From assembly GCF_009602705.1 (NCBI RefSeq), contig NZ_VSWH01000001.1, positions 2,542,001 to 2,606,000 on the forward strand: a stretch of 64,000 bases of DNA. The letters are read 5' to 3'. Each line of letters opens with the position of its first letter. Position 1 is the stretch's first letter. A model generated the notes under the pieces. The model had not been told where the DNA came from and did not search any database. It was given only the letters and a program-made list of their open reading frames with translations. This DNA is from Chryseobacterium vaccae. GTDB lineage: Bacteria; Bacteroidota; Bacteroidia; Flavobacteriales; Weeksellaceae. Positions 1-10,182 of the stretch are shown here, in pieces. The translations under genes and the position numbers were made by a program.

Positions 1-624
1 ACCGCGGTAAAACCTTATACTCCGCTGGAACTGGAAGGAAGAGATCTTTATATCCGTGAAGGCTGTAATTCCTGCCACTCACAGATGATCAGACCATTCC
101 GTGATGAGGTTGTTAGGTTTGAAGGTAAAAACGGACAGTATTCCAAAGCGGGAGAATTCGTTTACGACCGTCCATTCTTATGGGGATCTAAAAGAACCGG
201 ACCGGATCTTCACAGAGAAGGAGGCCGAAACCCTGATTCATGGCACTTCAAACACATGTATAACCCAAGAATTACGTCTGCAGGTTCCATCATGCCGCGT
301 TTTCCATGGCTGATTACCAATAAACTGGACCGCACGCAGATGGTAGATAAATTAAAACTGATGAAGAATTCTTTCGATGTACCATACACCAAAGCAGAAA
401 TAGATTCTGCAGGAAAATGGGCAGATAACCAGTCTAAAGCGATCGTAAAAAGAATTTATGCAGAGGCAACGGACGTGAAAGATCAGATGGAAAAAGAAAG
501 ATCAGCTAAAGGTGCAGGCTTTGTACCGCTTGAGCAAAGAGAGATTATTGCAATGATCGCCTACCTTCAGAGACTGGGTACCGATATTAAAACAACGCAG
601 ATCCAAACGGCAAGTGCTGAGTAA
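1..624 (+). CDS. ccoO: cbb3-type cytochrome c oxidase, CcoO part (5' end outside window)
   Basis: The reading frame is open from base 1 and ends at 624, so only the C-terminal 207 residues are seen. It carries one heme c site, CNSCH, at partial residues 22-26, followed by SQMIRPF, which is the hallmark of CcoO, the membrane-anchored monoheme cytochrome that passes electrons to the CcoN catalytic subunit. A motif of this type so close to the left edge means the part upstream holds the membrane anchor. In Bacteroidota CcoO is usually fused to the end of CcoN, which cannot be checked here. The ccoP gene follows after 18 bp, so they form one operon. Confidence 0.9.
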   Translation, partial: TAVKPYTPLELEGRDLYIREGCNSCHSQMIRPFRDEVVRFEGKNGQYSKAGEFVYDRPFLWGSKRTGPDLHREGGRNPDSWHFKHMYNPRITSAGSIMPRFPWLITNKLDRTQMVDKLKLMKNSFDVPYTKAEIDSAGKWADNQSKAIVKRIYAEATDVKDQMEKERSAKGAGFVPLEQREIIAMIAYLQRLGTDIKTTQIQTASAE

Positions 625-642
625 TTATTAAAATGTAAAGCA

Positions 643-1530
643 ATGAAAACGAGAACCCCTATTTCAGTATATATCGCGGCAATGATAGGCTTAACGATCA
701 TGGCGTTTGAAATGTTCGCCGGAGACTCAGGATACTTTTCTTCTCCATTTTTCTGGGCGCTGCTGTTAATTGCCGTTATCCTTCTGATGATTATGAATTC
801 TATTGGAGATCTGGTTGAAAATGAAAGTTTCAACAGGTTATCCGAGGAACAAAAAAAACAGTATCTGGCAGAAAAAAATATTCCGTATTACCAGAAACTA
901 TGGAATTCGGCCTTTAAGAAACAGTCGGCTACAGAAGAAAAAGACATTCTTATCGATCACGGTTTTGATGGGATCACAGAGCTTGATAATTCACTTCCTA
1001 AATGGTGGATCGGTCTTTTCTGGTTCGGATGTATCTTCTGTGTGGTGTATATGACGGCTTTTGCTTTCACAGATTATGCCCACCCGGAAGCTGAATACGA
1101 CAAAGAAGCGAAAACCATGCTGGCTTCCATTCAGGAATATGAGAAAAATGCTCCCCAGATCAATCTGGAAACCGCAAAATACAGTGCAGATTACATTGCA
1201 GAAGGGCAGGAACTGTTTAAAACTAACTGTGTAACCTGCCATGGTGACGGTGGGAAAGGAGGAATCGGTCCGAACCTTACCGATACGCACTGGATCAACA
1301 TCAAAGAGAAAAGTTTATTTAAAAATGTATTCTGGATGCTTGAAAACGGTTCTCCAAATAATCCTACCATGAGGCCTTTCATCAAAGACGGAACCATTAC
1401 GGGAAGAGATGCTGAAAAGATCGCTGCTTATGTTTACCACATCAACCAGGAAACATCACCAATTACCCAAGCTCAGGGAGGAGCTGCTCCGCAGGGTGAA
1501 GAAGTGAAGTGGGACAACGGAAACGAATAG
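643..1530 (+). CDS. ccoP: cbb3-type cytochrome c oxidase subunit CcoP, monoheme
   Basis: This 295-residue protein has two hydrophobic stretches at about residues 8-52, a CcoP/FixP-type segment at about 105-145 (ITELDNSLPKWWIG, then a transmembrane helix), and a periplasmic cytochrome c domain with heme site CVTCH at 196-200 and a likely Met ligand at 243 (NPTMRP). Proteobacterial CcoP binds two hemes; only one CxxCH is present here, as in other Bacteroidota. The extended N-terminus with two helices may replace a separate CcoQ, because no ccoQ fits in the 18-bp gap before it. It acts as the electron entry subunit of the high-affinity terminal oxidase used at low oxygen. Confidence 0.93.
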   Translation: MKTRTPISVYIAAMIGLTIMAFEMFAGDSGYFSSPFFWALLLIAVILLMIMNSIGDLVENESFNRLSEEQKKQYLAEKNIPYYQKLWNSAFKKQSATEEKDILIDHGFDGITELDNSLPKWWIGLFWFGCIFCVVYMTAFAFTDYAHPEAEYDKEAKTMLASIQEYEKNAPQINLETAKYSADYIAEGQELFKTNCVTCHGDGGKGGIGPNLTDTHWINIKEKSLFKNVFWMLENGSPNNPTMRPFIKDGTITGRDAEKIAAYVYHINQETSPITQAQGGAAPQGEEVKWDNGNE

Positions 1531-1566
1531 AAAAATTTATTATCTCAAATATATCAACTATACCAC

Positions 1567-1646
1567 GCCCCCTTTGAAATTACACTAACATTTGAATTTC
1601 ATTTTTGCTAACCTTTTCAACATTAAAAAATGATACAAAAGGGGGC
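1567..1646 (+). terminator. possible long-loop terminator after ccoP
   Basis: An inverted pair (GCCCCCTTTG at 1567-1576, CAAAAGGGGGC at 1636-1646) is followed by CTTTT. The loop of about 60 bases is long for an intrinsic terminator, so this is a weak call, but it is the only G+C-rich stem after the cco operon. Just downstream, CCAAG (1663-1667), CTTGG (1669-1673) and CCAAGG (1733-1738) could form alternative pairs. Confidence 0.35.
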
Positions 1647-1744
1647 TTTTAAAGAATAAAATCCAAGTCTTGGCTCGTCTTTATCAACTAATTCACTTGA
1701 CGACTACTAAACTAAATTCCATAATAGGACAGCCAAGGCAGGAT

Positions 1745-1804
1745 TTTTGCATATGCAAAATGGTACCACAACAAGGAACTAATTAATTAGTATTACTATC
1801 TTTG
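1745..1804 (+). promoter_or_regulatory. tamB promoter with 16-bp palindrome upstream
   Basis: TATCTTTG at 1797-1804 matches the Bacteroidota -7 box TAnnTTTG exactly. No clear -33 TTTG is seen at the usual 19-base spacing. About 37 bases upstream lies a perfect 16-bp palindrome, TTTTGCATATGCAAAA (1745-1760), in a position suited to an activator or repressor site. The -7 box sets the transcript start near 1810, which argues against translation starting at 1802. Confidence 0.5.
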
Positions 1805-1822
1805 TTACAAACCTCATCGCAT

Positions 1823-4800
1823 TTGAAACTGAAAATCAACACAAGAAAAATCTTAAGGCGTATTGTAATAACCTTTATTTCAATATTGGTTTTACTTACC
1901 CTGCTGATACTCAGCCTCAGACTTCCAGCCATTCAAAATTTCATCAAAGACAAACTGGTTGTATATCTTGAAAAAAAGATAAAAACCAAAGTAAGCCTTG
2001 AAAAAGTCTACATAGGATTTCCCAACAGCCTTGTGATGCAGAACCTTTATCTGAAAGGTCAGGATGTAGACACCCTTCTTGCTGTCAGAAAACTGGATGT
2101 AGGTTTAAATATGCTGAAGCTGATCAATTCCACGGCAGATATTACGTCTGTGGATCTTGAAGGAGCCCGCGCCAATGTGGTACGGAAACCGGACGGAAGT
2201 TTCAATTTCGATTATATCATCAATGCTTTTGCTACCAGCGACAAAGAGGAAAGCCCTTCCAAACCTTTTATTATTTCCCTTAACAAGATCAATTTAAAAG
2301 ATATTGGTGTTACCTTCAACGACCAGCAATCGAGAAATGACATCAAAGTTTATTTCAAATCCTTTGATACAAGGGTAAAAACTTTTGACCTCAGCAAAAA
2401 TACCTATGCTGTTAATGACATTAATCTTGACGGTCTGAAATTAAAATTAAAGCAGGACCTCATAGAGGAAGTTGCTAAAAAGGTTGAGAAAAAAGTAGAT
2501 TCCCTGAACGACAAAAAACCGATGAATATTGGTTTGAGAGGAATTAAACTCACCAATTTCGATATTGATTACGGAGACGACAATACCAAAACTTTTGCTA
2601 AGGTCTTATTCAAGGAACTGAGTACCAAGGTCAACAAACTGGATCTTGAAAATAATGCCTACCATATTTCAGATATCGTGCTTTCAGGAGCAGATATCAA
2701 TGCGAACCTTTATCTTCCGGCTCAGAATGCCAATCCGAAAAACACCAAGGAACCTGAAGTTTCAAAAGTTTCCGATAAGGATAAAGCGATGAAAATTATT
2801 CTTGGAAAACTCGTTCTTAACGATGTAAAAGCTGTTTACAACAATACCGCCATTGCTCCAACAAAGTCCGGAATGGATTTCAACCATCTGAATTTTTCAA
2901 AAATGAATGTGGAAGTAAGAAGCTTTAAAATGGAGAACAATACTTTTGCAGGGACAGTCAATTCAGCGGAAATTCAGGAATCGCGCGGGCTGGATATTCA
3001 AAAATTCAATACGGATTTTGTGTATGCTGAAAAAGAAGCTTACCTGAAAGATCTCTACCTTCAGACCCCGAAAACAATTCTCCGCGATGAGGTGATTTTA
3101 AATTATGACTCTATTGATCAGCTTACGTCTAATCTGGGTGTTGTAAAAATTGCAGCCAACATCAAAGATTCAAAAATAGGGTTTTCCGATATTCTGAATA
3201 TTGTTCCTGCACTGCGCAGTACAGTTCCGTTCAACAAATATCCGAATGCAGTGTTGAATGTAAATGCCAATGTAAAAGGAACTGTAAATGATCTTCTGAT
3301 ACAGAATTTAAAGGTTTCCGGACTGGACCAGCTGCGAGTGGCCGCCTCAGGAAGGATCAAAAATGCAATGAATCCTGAGCATTTGTATTATGATCTGAGA
3401 ATCGGGGAATTTTCTGCTGACGCGAAAACAGTCTTCAATTTGGTTCCGAAAAATACCATTCCGTCTACGATTTCCCTGCCGTCCCATTTCAGCATCAAAG
3501 GAAATGCAAAAGGAACGACCAAAGTCATCAAGACAGACCTCAACCTCTACTCTACTCTGGGAAATGCAGCAGTGGTTGCAGATGTTGATATGACGCGGAA
3601 AAATTATGAAAAATATAATGTAAAAGCCAATCTTCAGGCTGTACAGATCGGGAAAATCATTCAGAATAAAGATATTGGCCCTGTGACCGCACAGGTTTCA
3701 GCCAAAGGAGAAAGTTTTGATTTTAAAAACGCTAATGCTGATCTGAAAGGCCATGTTGCCTCAGCCGTATATAAAGGTTACCGGTACCAGGATATGGATC
3801 TGACCGGTACTATCAAAAAAGGAGCTTACCATATTATTCTTAACTCAAAAGACCCGAACGCCAATCTGAATTTAACTGCTTCCGGAATTTACGATGACAA
3901 AAATCCTACGGTGAAAGTCAACGGTGAGGTCATCAAATTAGATGTCAATAAGCTTGGCTTCTATGAAAAACCGATGATTATTGCAGGAAAGATCGACGGA
4001 GATTTCACTAATCTTGATCCCAACAATCTGAACGGTTATCTTAACCTTAAAGATTTTGCCTTTTCAGATACCAAAGAAGTATATCCGGTGCAGGAAGTAA
4101 ATGTAAAGGCTTCTTCCACGCAGGATTCAACACAAATCATTTTCAATTCCCAGATTGCGGATGTCTCTTTAAAAGGAAAATATAAGCTTACCCAGATCTT
4201 CGGCTCTTTAATGCAGACCATCAACCAATATTACCAGTTCCAGAAGCCGGGGAAAACGGAGAAAGTAGATCCGGGGCAATTTTTCACCTTCAATGCTAAG
4301 ATTAAAAATGATGATCTGATCCGGAAATTTGTATCGGAACTGAAAAGTTTTGAGACCATTAATTTAGCAGGAAACTATGATGCGGATTCTCAGAAAATAG
4401 AGATTGACGGAGCAATTCCACAGCTTCTGTATGGTGAAAATACCATTGAAAATGCCACTCTGAAAGTAACCAATGAAAATCAGGCTCTTCAATACGGTCT
4501 TAATGTAGCGGCTTTAAAAAGTTCAAGTTTCACGCTGAATAAAGTCAGTGTAAACGGTGACGTGGCAGACAATATCATCAATTACAATATTACGACTAAA
4601 GACGCCAAAGATGCCACGCAGTTCCTTATTGCCGGAAATGCAAAATCATTGAATGACATCACAGAAATTTCACTGAAGCCGGATGGTTTAAAATTAAATT
4701 ACTCAGACTGGAATGTTGCAGAAAACAATAAAATCCAGATCAGCAGCAAAGGAATTTTAGCGGATCATTTCATCCTTTCCAATGGGGGCAGTGAGATTTC

Positions 4801-6850
4801 CCTTCAGTCAGAAAGTGAAAACCCTGAAAGCCCGTTAAATGTTTCCCTGAAAGATTTTAAAATTGAAACAATAACGGAACTGATTAAAAAAGATACGGTT
4901 TTGGCCCGCGGAACGATCAACGGAACGGCTCAGCTTCGCAATTTGACCAAAAATATGACCTTCACTTCGGATCTTAACGTTTCTGATCTGATCGTTTATG
5001 GAAGTCCTGTAGGAAATCTTGCAGTGAAAGTCAATAATACTTCACCGAATATTTTAAATGCTGATATTGCCCTTTCCGGAAATAATAATGACGTAAAAAT
5101 CCTGGGTGACTACAATACTTCTTCCAGCACATTTGACCTGAATATGGCAATCAATCAGATTCAGATGAAGAGTATTCAGGGATTCTCCATGAATGCAATT
5201 ACAAATACGGAAGGTTATCTTTCCGGGAATTTAAAGATCACCGGAACAGCCGATAAACCGAATATTTTAGGTAAAGTAAAATTCAATGATGCAGGGCTTG
5301 AAATTGCCAAAACAGGCAGTGATTTCAGAAAGCTGAATGACGAAATTGACTTTACCAGCCGTGGTATTGAATTTAACAGGTTTAAGATCAATGACAAGGA
5401 CGGCAATTCTTTAGTCGTTAACGGGCAGGTTCTCACTCAGACTTACAGGGATTTTGCCTTTAATCTTAACGTGAATGCCAAAGATTTCAAAGTTGTAAAT
5501 TCAGAAAAATCCAATGACGCGATCATGTATGGTGTTCTTGCTATTGATGCAGGGCTTCACATCCGCGGAAACCTTGATCTTCCCAAAGTAGACGGAAGGC
5601 TGAGCGTGGCAGACAATACAGATTTTACTTTTGTTCTACCGCAATCCAGTCCTTCGCTTCAGGAAAGAGACGGAATCGTGGAATTCATTGATAAGGATCA
5701 GGTGGTTCTCAATAAAACGATCAAAGCTGATTCTCTTAATGCGCAAAGCCGTATCAAAGGAATGGATGTGAGCGTTAATATTGAAGTGAGCAAGGAAGCT
5801 AAATTATCAATCATTATTGACAAAGCCAACGGAGATTTTGTACAGCTTCAGGGAGAGGCTGAACTGACCGGAGGAATTGATCCTTCAGGAAAAACAACAT
5901 TGGTTGGGGTATATGAAGTGGAAAAAGGAAGCTATGATCTTTCTGTGAGTTTCCTTAAACGTAAGTTTGATATTCAGAAAGGAAGCACGATTACCTGGAC
6001 TGGTGAACCTACAATGGCTCTCATGGATATTACGGCCGTTTATAAAACAGAAGCTCCTCCGATTGATCTTGTAGAACAGCAGATCAGTGGTGAAGCGGCC
6101 TCCACCATGAACCAGTATAAGCAGAGAGTTCCGTTCAATACTTTATTAAAGATGAAAGGAGAACTTCTAAAACCACAACTAAGTTTTGATATCACCACAG
6201 ACGAGAAAAACAACGCGATTTCCTCTAATGTAAAAGATGTTATCGATCAGAAACTGATCCAGCTCAGAACTCAGGAATCCGAACTGAATAAACAGGTTTT
6301 TGCGTTGCTTCTTCTGAATCGTTTTATTGGTGAAAATCCATTTGAAAGCGGTGCCGGAATGTCAGCTGAAACAATGGCAAGACAAAGTGTGAGTAAGATT
6401 CTTTCCCAGCAGCTTAATAATCTGGCCTCCGGCTTAATAAAAGGGGTGGATCTTAATTTTGGTCTGGAATCTTCGGAAGACTATTCTACCGGACAAAAAA
6501 ATACAAGAACCGACCTGAATGTGGATATCAGCAAAAAATTACTGAATGACAGGCTGAAAGTGACTGTAGGAAGCAATTTCGGACTGGAAGGACAGGCCCG
6601 CCAGAATGAAAATATGACCAATATTGCAGGAAATGTTTCTGTAGATTACAGTCTTTCCAAAGACGGAAGATATATGCTGCGTGCTTACCGTAAAGATGAA
6701 TATCAGGTGGCTCTTCAGGGGCAGATCATAGAAACCGGGGTTGGATTTATCATTACCCTGGATTATGACAAGTTCCGGGAGATTTTCCAGAAAACCAGAG
6801 AGAAGAAACCGAAAAAGAATCAGAATAATCAAGTTGTAGAATTTAAGTAA
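1823..6850 (+). CDS. tamB: TamB-like translocation/assembly module protein (DUF490 C-terminus)
   Basis: A very long protein (about 1,675 residues) with one N-terminal membrane anchor (residues about 12-33), long repetitive beta-rich AsmA/TamB-type sequence, and a C-terminal TamB domain with a late segment on folding into a barrel partner. TamB bridges the inner membrane to an Omp85 partner and acts in outer-membrane protein or lipid transport. The frame has no ATG before the anchor, so it must start at TTG: 1802 is possible but lies inside the -7 promoter box, so TTG at 1823 (MKLKINTRK) is preferred. Its stop overlaps the start of tamL by one base, which ties the two into one operon and supports a TamB-TamL machine. 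Confidence 0.88.
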   Translation: MKLKINTRKILRRIVITFISILVLLTLLILSLRLPAIQNFIKDKLVVYLEKKIKTKVSLEKVYIGFPNSLVMQNLYLKGQDVDTLLAVRKLDVGLNMLKLINSTADITSVDLEGARANVVRKPDGSFNFDYIINAFATSDKEESPSKPFIISLNKINLKDIGVTFNDQQSRNDIKVYFKSFDTRVKTFDLSKNTYAVNDINLDGLKLKLKQDLIEEVAKKVEKKVDSLNDKKPMNIGLRGIKLTNFDIDYGDDNTKTFAKVLFKELSTKVNKLDLENNAYHISDIVLSGADINANLYLPAQNANPKNTKEPEVSKVSDKDKAMKIILGKLVLNDVKAVYNNTAIAPTKSGMDFNHLNFSKMNVEVRSFKMENNTFAGTVNSAEIQESRGLDIQKFNTDFVYAEKEAYLKDLYLQTPKTILRDEVILNYDSIDQLTSNLGVVKIAANIKDSKIGFSDILNIVPALRSTVPFNKYPNAVLNVNANVKGTVNDLLIQNLKVSGLDQLRVAASGRIKNAMNPEHLYYDLRIGEFSADAKTVFNLVPKNTIPSTISLPSHFSIKGNAKGTTKVIKTDLNLYSTLGNAAVVADVDMTRKNYEKYNVKANLQAVQIGKIIQNKDIGPVTAQVSAKGESFDFKNANADLKGHVASAVYKGYRYQDMDLTGTIKKGAYHIILNSKDPNANLNLTASGIYDDKNPTVKVNGEVIKLDVNKLGFYEKPMIIAGKIDGDFTNLDPNNLNGYLNLKDFAFSDTKEVYPVQEVNVKASSTQDSTQIIFNSQIADVSLKGKYKLTQIFGSLMQTINQYYQFQKPGKTEKVDPGQFFTFNAKIKNDDLIRKFVSELKSFETINLAGNYDADSQKIEIDGAIPQLLYGENTIENATLKVTNENQALQYGLNVAALKSSSFTLNKVSVNGDVADNIINYNITTKDAKDATQFLIAGNAKSLNDITEISLKPDGLKLNYSDWNVAENNKIQISSKGILADHFILSNGGSEISLQSESENPESPLNVSLKDFKIETITELIKKDTVLARGTINGTAQLRNLTKNMTFTSDLNVSDLIVYGSPVGNLAVKVNNTSPNILNADIALSGNNNDVKILGDYNTSSSTFDLNMAINQIQMKSIQGFSMNAITNTEGYLSGNLKITGTADKPNILGKVKFNDAGLEIAKTGSDFRKLNDEIDFTSRGIEFNRFKINDKDGNSLVVNGQVLTQTYRDFAFNLNVNAKDFKVVNSEKSNDAIMYGVLAIDAGLHIRGNLDLPKVDGRLSVADNTDFTFVLPQSSPSLQERDGIVEFIDKDQVVLNKTIKADSLNAQSRIKGMDVSVNIEVSKEAKLSIIIDKANGDFVQLQGEAELTGGIDPSGKTTLVGVYEVEKGSYDLSVSFLKRKFDIQKGSTITWTGEPTMALMDITAVYKTEAPPIDLVEQQISGEAASTMNQYKQRVPFNTLLKMKGELLKPQLSFDITTDEKNNAISSNVKDVIDQKLIQLRTQESELNKQVFALLLLNRFIGENPFESGAGMSAETMARQSVSKILSQQLNNLASGLIKGVDLNFGLESSEDYSTGQKNTRTDLNVDISKKLLNDRLKVTVGSNFGLEGQARQNENMTNIAGNVSVDYSLSKDGRYMLRAYRKDEYQVALQGQIIETGVGFIITLDYDKFREIFQKTREKKPKKNQNNQVVEFK

Positions 6851-9177
6851 TGAACCGTAACTTCCATACCTATTGTAAATATCTGTTGATTTCCGGACTG
6901 GCATCAACAGTCATTTCCTGCAGCAATACCAGATTTCTGAAAGAGGGCCAGATGCTCTACACAGGCGCTGAAGTAAAGATAGAAAGTGATACCATCTCTA
7001 AGAAGGAGAAAAAAGAACTACAGTCTGCACTGGAAGCGAATCTTATTCCCAAACCCAACTCTACATTCCTGGGAATGCGTCCTAAGCTGTATTTTTATAA
7101 TATTGCGAAAGAACCTAAAAAGGATAAAGGCTTTAATTACTGGCTTAAATATAAAGTAGGTGAAAAACCCGTATTGCTAGGTGATGTAGACCGTGAATTC
7201 AATAAAGATATTATCGTTAATTATTCTGAGAACAAAGGATATTTCAATGCGAAAGCCACCTATGATACGGTTTCTAAGAATAAGAAAGCTCAGGTCATCT
7301 ATAAGGTAAGGCCGGGTGCCAGATATCTGGTGGAAGGGGTAAAGTTCCAGAAAGATTCAACTTTAGTTAATCAGGAAATTCAGAATATAGCTGATAAAAC
7401 CTATCTTAAAAACGGAAGACCTTTTGATCTGGATGTCATCAAAGCCGAACGTGAAAGAATTGACAATGGTTTGAAGGAACGAGGTTTCTATTATTTCCAC
7501 CCTGATAATATTATTGTACAGGCAGACAGTACCGTAAGCAAAAACCATAAGGTTGAACTTAATGTAAAGCTTAAAGATAATACTCCGGATCTGGCAACCC
7601 AGCAATTCAGCATTGATAAGGTAGTTGTATTTCCTAATTATAATATTCAGGATGTAAGAGCCGGAAAGTATTCTATTCCGATGGATAAAGATTCTCTTTC
7701 CAAATATGCTTTTGATGACATCTACGTTATTGATCCGCAGCATAAGTTCAAACCGAAAATTTTCGACAGGGCTTTATACTTTAAAAAGGGAGATCTTTAC
7801 AACCGTTCCAATCATAATCTTACTTTAAACCGGTTAATCAGTCTTGGTGTTTTCAAATTTGTAAAGAATGAATTTATTGTCGCTGATTCGCTGAGTCATA
7901 AATTTGATGCTTATTATTTACTGACGCCAAGGCAGATCCAGTCACTTCGTCTTGAAGCGCTCGGAAGAACCAACTCCGCGAATTATGCAGGTAGTGAGCT
8001 TAACCTCAACTGGACCCACAGAAATTTCTTCCGTGGAGCAGAACAGTTTAAGGCATCTATTTACGGAGCTTTTGATTTCCAGATGGGCGGACCTGAAAAT
8101 GCCAATAATATTTTCCGTGGAGGAACGAATGTACAGCTTTCTATTCCACGAATTGTAGCACCATTCCGTTTTCATTCTTCCAGCGAGTTTGTTCCAAGAA
8201 CGAATATTGCTTTAGGCTATGAATTCCAGAACAGAACAAAGTATTATACGCTTAATAATTTCACCGGATCATTCGGATATGTGTGGAAAGAAAACGCCAG
8301 AAAAGAACATGAACTGAAAGTAATTGACATTACTTTAGTGTCTCCGGCTAAGGTTACCGCTGAGTATGATTCAATTTCAAGAAATAATCCTGCCATGCAG
8401 CGTATCGTCAAGAAGCAGCTGATTTTTGGTCCTACCTATTCTTATACTTACACGAATACGATGTATCCGAAAAAGAATACCGTTTATTATAAAGGAACGC
8501 TTGATCTCGCAGGAAACATCACAGGATTAGTTACGGGAGCGGATGTAAAAAAGGATAAGGAAAAAAAGATTTTCGGAATTCCTTTCAGCCAGTATGTAAA
8601 GATGGAAAATGATTTCAGGTTTTACCATAAGTTCACTGAAAAATCTTCCCTTGCAACCCGTTTCATCGGAGGAATTGCTTATCCCTATGGAAATTCAGAA
8701 TTTATCCCTTTCTCCAAACAGTTTTTCTCAGGAGGAAGCAATAGTATAAGAGCTTTCCGTGCAAGAACTTTAGGGCCGGGAAGTTTTGATCCGAGAACAA
8801 TAGATGAAGGGACTTATTTTGATCAGTCCGGAGACATTAAGCTGGAATTAAATGCTGAATACCGTGCGAATCTATATAAGTTTTTAAATGCAGCTGTATT
8901 TGTAGATGCCGGAAATATCTGGCTGATCAATAATGACGACAAAAGACCGGGAGCTAAATTTTCAAAAGAATTCCTGAGTGAAGTTGCCGTAGGAGCCGGA
9001 GTAGGGCTGAGGCTTGATTTTTCAATATTAATTTTAAGACTTGATCTTGCCATGCCTTTGAGAGTTCCTTATTATGAAAAAGGAAACCGTTGGGCATTTG
9101 ACAAAATCAATTTCGGAGACCCAAGCTGGAGAAAAGATAATCTTGTACTCAATATAGCCATCGGATATCCTTTTTAA
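6850..9177 (+). CDS. tamL: TamL, BamA/TamA-family outer-membrane lipoprotein
   Basis: This 775-residue protein has a lipoprotein signal with the lipid-bearing Cys at residue 24 (VISCSN), then POTRA-like sequence to about residue 330, and a C-terminal 16-strand-type barrel region ending in aromatic-rich strands (IGYPF at the end). In most bacteria TamA is not a lipoprotein; the lipidated form is the Bacteroidota TamL. Omp85 proteins insert barrels or move lipids at the outer membrane. The one-base overlap with tamB and the next gene two bases downstream show a three-gene operon. A BamA assignment is less likely because BamA in this group is not lipidated and sits with skp/uppS. Confidence 0.88.
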   Translation: MNRNFHTYCKYLLISGLASTVISCSNTRFLKEGQMLYTGAEVKIESDTISKKEKKELQSALEANLIPKPNSTFLGMRPKLYFYNIAKEPKKDKGFNYWLKYKVGEKPVLLGDVDREFNKDIIVNYSENKGYFNAKATYDTVSKNKKAQVIYKVRPGARYLVEGVKFQKDSTLVNQEIQNIADKTYLKNGRPFDLDVIKAERERIDNGLKERGFYYFHPDNIIVQADSTVSKNHKVELNVKLKDNTPDLATQQFSIDKVVVFPNYNIQDVRAGKYSIPMDKDSLSKYAFDDIYVIDPQHKFKPKIFDRALYFKKGDLYNRSNHNLTLNRLISLGVFKFVKNEFIVADSLSHKFDAYYLLTPRQIQSLRLEALGRTNSANYAGSELNLNWTHRNFFRGAEQFKASIYGAFDFQMGGPENANNIFRGGTNVQLSIPRIVAPFRFHSSSEFVPRTNIALGYEFQNRTKYYTLNNFTGSFGYVWKENARKEHELKVIDITLVSPAKVTAEYDSISRNNPAMQRIVKKQLIFGPTYSYTYTNTMYPKKNTVYYKGTLDLAGNITGLVTGADVKKDKEKKIFGIPFSQYVKMENDFRFYHKFTEKSSLATRFIGGIAYPYGNSEFIPFSKQFFSGGSNSIRAFRARTLGPGSFDPRTIDEGTYFDQSGDIKLELNAEYRANLYKFLNAAVFVDAGNIWLINNDDKRPGAKFSKEFLSEVAVGAGVGLRLDFSILILRLDLAMPLRVPYYEKGNRWAFDKINFGDPSWRKDNLVLNIAIGYPF

Positions 9178-9178
9178 T

Positions 9179-10114
9179 ATGATTAATAATGTAAAATTTT
9201 ACTGGGAGGTCCTTCAGGAAACCTTCGCTGAATGGAATAAGTCTTCCGCATCGAAAGATTCGGCAAGTCTGGCCTATTATGCTATTTTTTCCATTCCGGG
9301 ATTATTGATCATTATTATCTGGATTGCCGGAAATTTCTTTGGTGAAGAAGCGATTCGGGGTGAAATCAGCCATCAGATCGGCGGCATTATGGGAACAGAT
9401 GTTGCCAAAAGCATTGAAAATATGATCGCCGGTGCCCTGATTGATAAACAGAATATTGTTATGAAAACGGTAGGTGTAGGGTCACTTGTCTATGGTTCCA
9501 CTACTTTATTTTTCCAGCTTCAGCATTCTCTGAACAGCTTGTGGGATATACAGTCAGCTCCTAAAAAAGCTTTAGTGAAATTTCTTCTGGACAGGGCCAA
9601 TTCTTTAGGTATGATCCTTATTCTTGGCTTTTTATTAATGATTACAATGATCCTGTCTTCATTAATCAGTGTTTTTAATAAATTAATTACCCAATATTTC
9701 GGTTTTGAAACGTATATGCTGGTAGAAACCGTTAATTTCGCAGCAGGATTCGGATTTGTTATGCTCCTTTTTGCGCTGATGTTTAAGGTTCTTCCGGATG
9801 TAAAAGTAAGCTGGAGACCCGTATGGAAGGGGGCTTTTCTTACGGCTGTGCTGTTTACTCTGGGAAAATTTTTATTAAGTCTGTATTTCGGAACGGCAAA
9901 ACCTACTTCCGCTTTTGGAACAGCAGGAACCGTGATCTTAATTATGATGTGGATTAATTATTCCTGTATGCTGGTTTTCTTTGGGGCAGAATTTACTAAA
10001 GTCTACGCTTATAAAAAAGGGTATACAATTGTTCCTTCAAAACACGCAAAATGGAGTGATGCCAAATTGTATGAGGAGAGGATGAAAAGAGAGAATGCAG
10101 GGGATTTAGGATGA
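9179..10114 (+). CDS. YihY/virulence factor BrkB family membrane protein
   Basis: A 311-residue integral membrane protein with about six hydrophobic helices and the family signature near the N-terminus (SLAYYAIFSIPGLLIII) and in the last third (TAGTVILIMMWINYSC). YihY proteins were once annotated as RNase BN, which is now known to be wrong; their function is unknown, possibly envelope transport. It starts two bases after tamL and probably shares its transcript. The next signal downstream is a bidirectional terminator. Confidence 0.88.
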   Translation: MINNVKFYWEVLQETFAEWNKSSASKDSASLAYYAIFSIPGLLIIIIWIAGNFFGEEAIRGEISHQIGGIMGTDVAKSIENMIAGALIDKQNIVMKTVGVGSLVYGSTTLFFQLQHSLNSLWDIQSAPKKALVKFLLDRANSLGMILILGFLLMITMILSSLISVFNKLITQYFGFETYMLVETVNFAAGFGFVMLLFALMFKVLPDVKVSWRPVWKGAFLTAVLFTLGKFLLSLYFGTAKPTSAFGTAGTVILIMMWINYSCMLVFFGAEFTKVYAYKKGYTIVPSKHAKWSDAKLYEERMKRENAGDLG

Positions 10115-10150
10115 TTAGGATATTTAAATAGTGTTTTAATAAAAATAAAA

Positions 10151-10175
10151 AACCTCCCGAAATCATCAGGAGGTT
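10151..10175 (+). terminator. bidirectional terminator between yihY and argS
   Basis: The arms AACCTCC (10151-10157) and GGAGGTT (10169-10175) form a hairpin, with an A-run before it and a T-run shortly after, so it can end transcripts from both strands. Convergent genes end on both sides. Confidence 0.8.
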
Positions 10176-10182
10176 CATTTTT

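Noticed and set aside
6850..9177. BamA
   Set aside because: The protein is a predicted lipoprotein and is coupled to tamB, which fits TamL better.
9179..10114. RNase BN for the YihY-family protein
   Set aside because: The old name comes from a mistaken link; the protein is an integral membrane protein with no nuclease motif.
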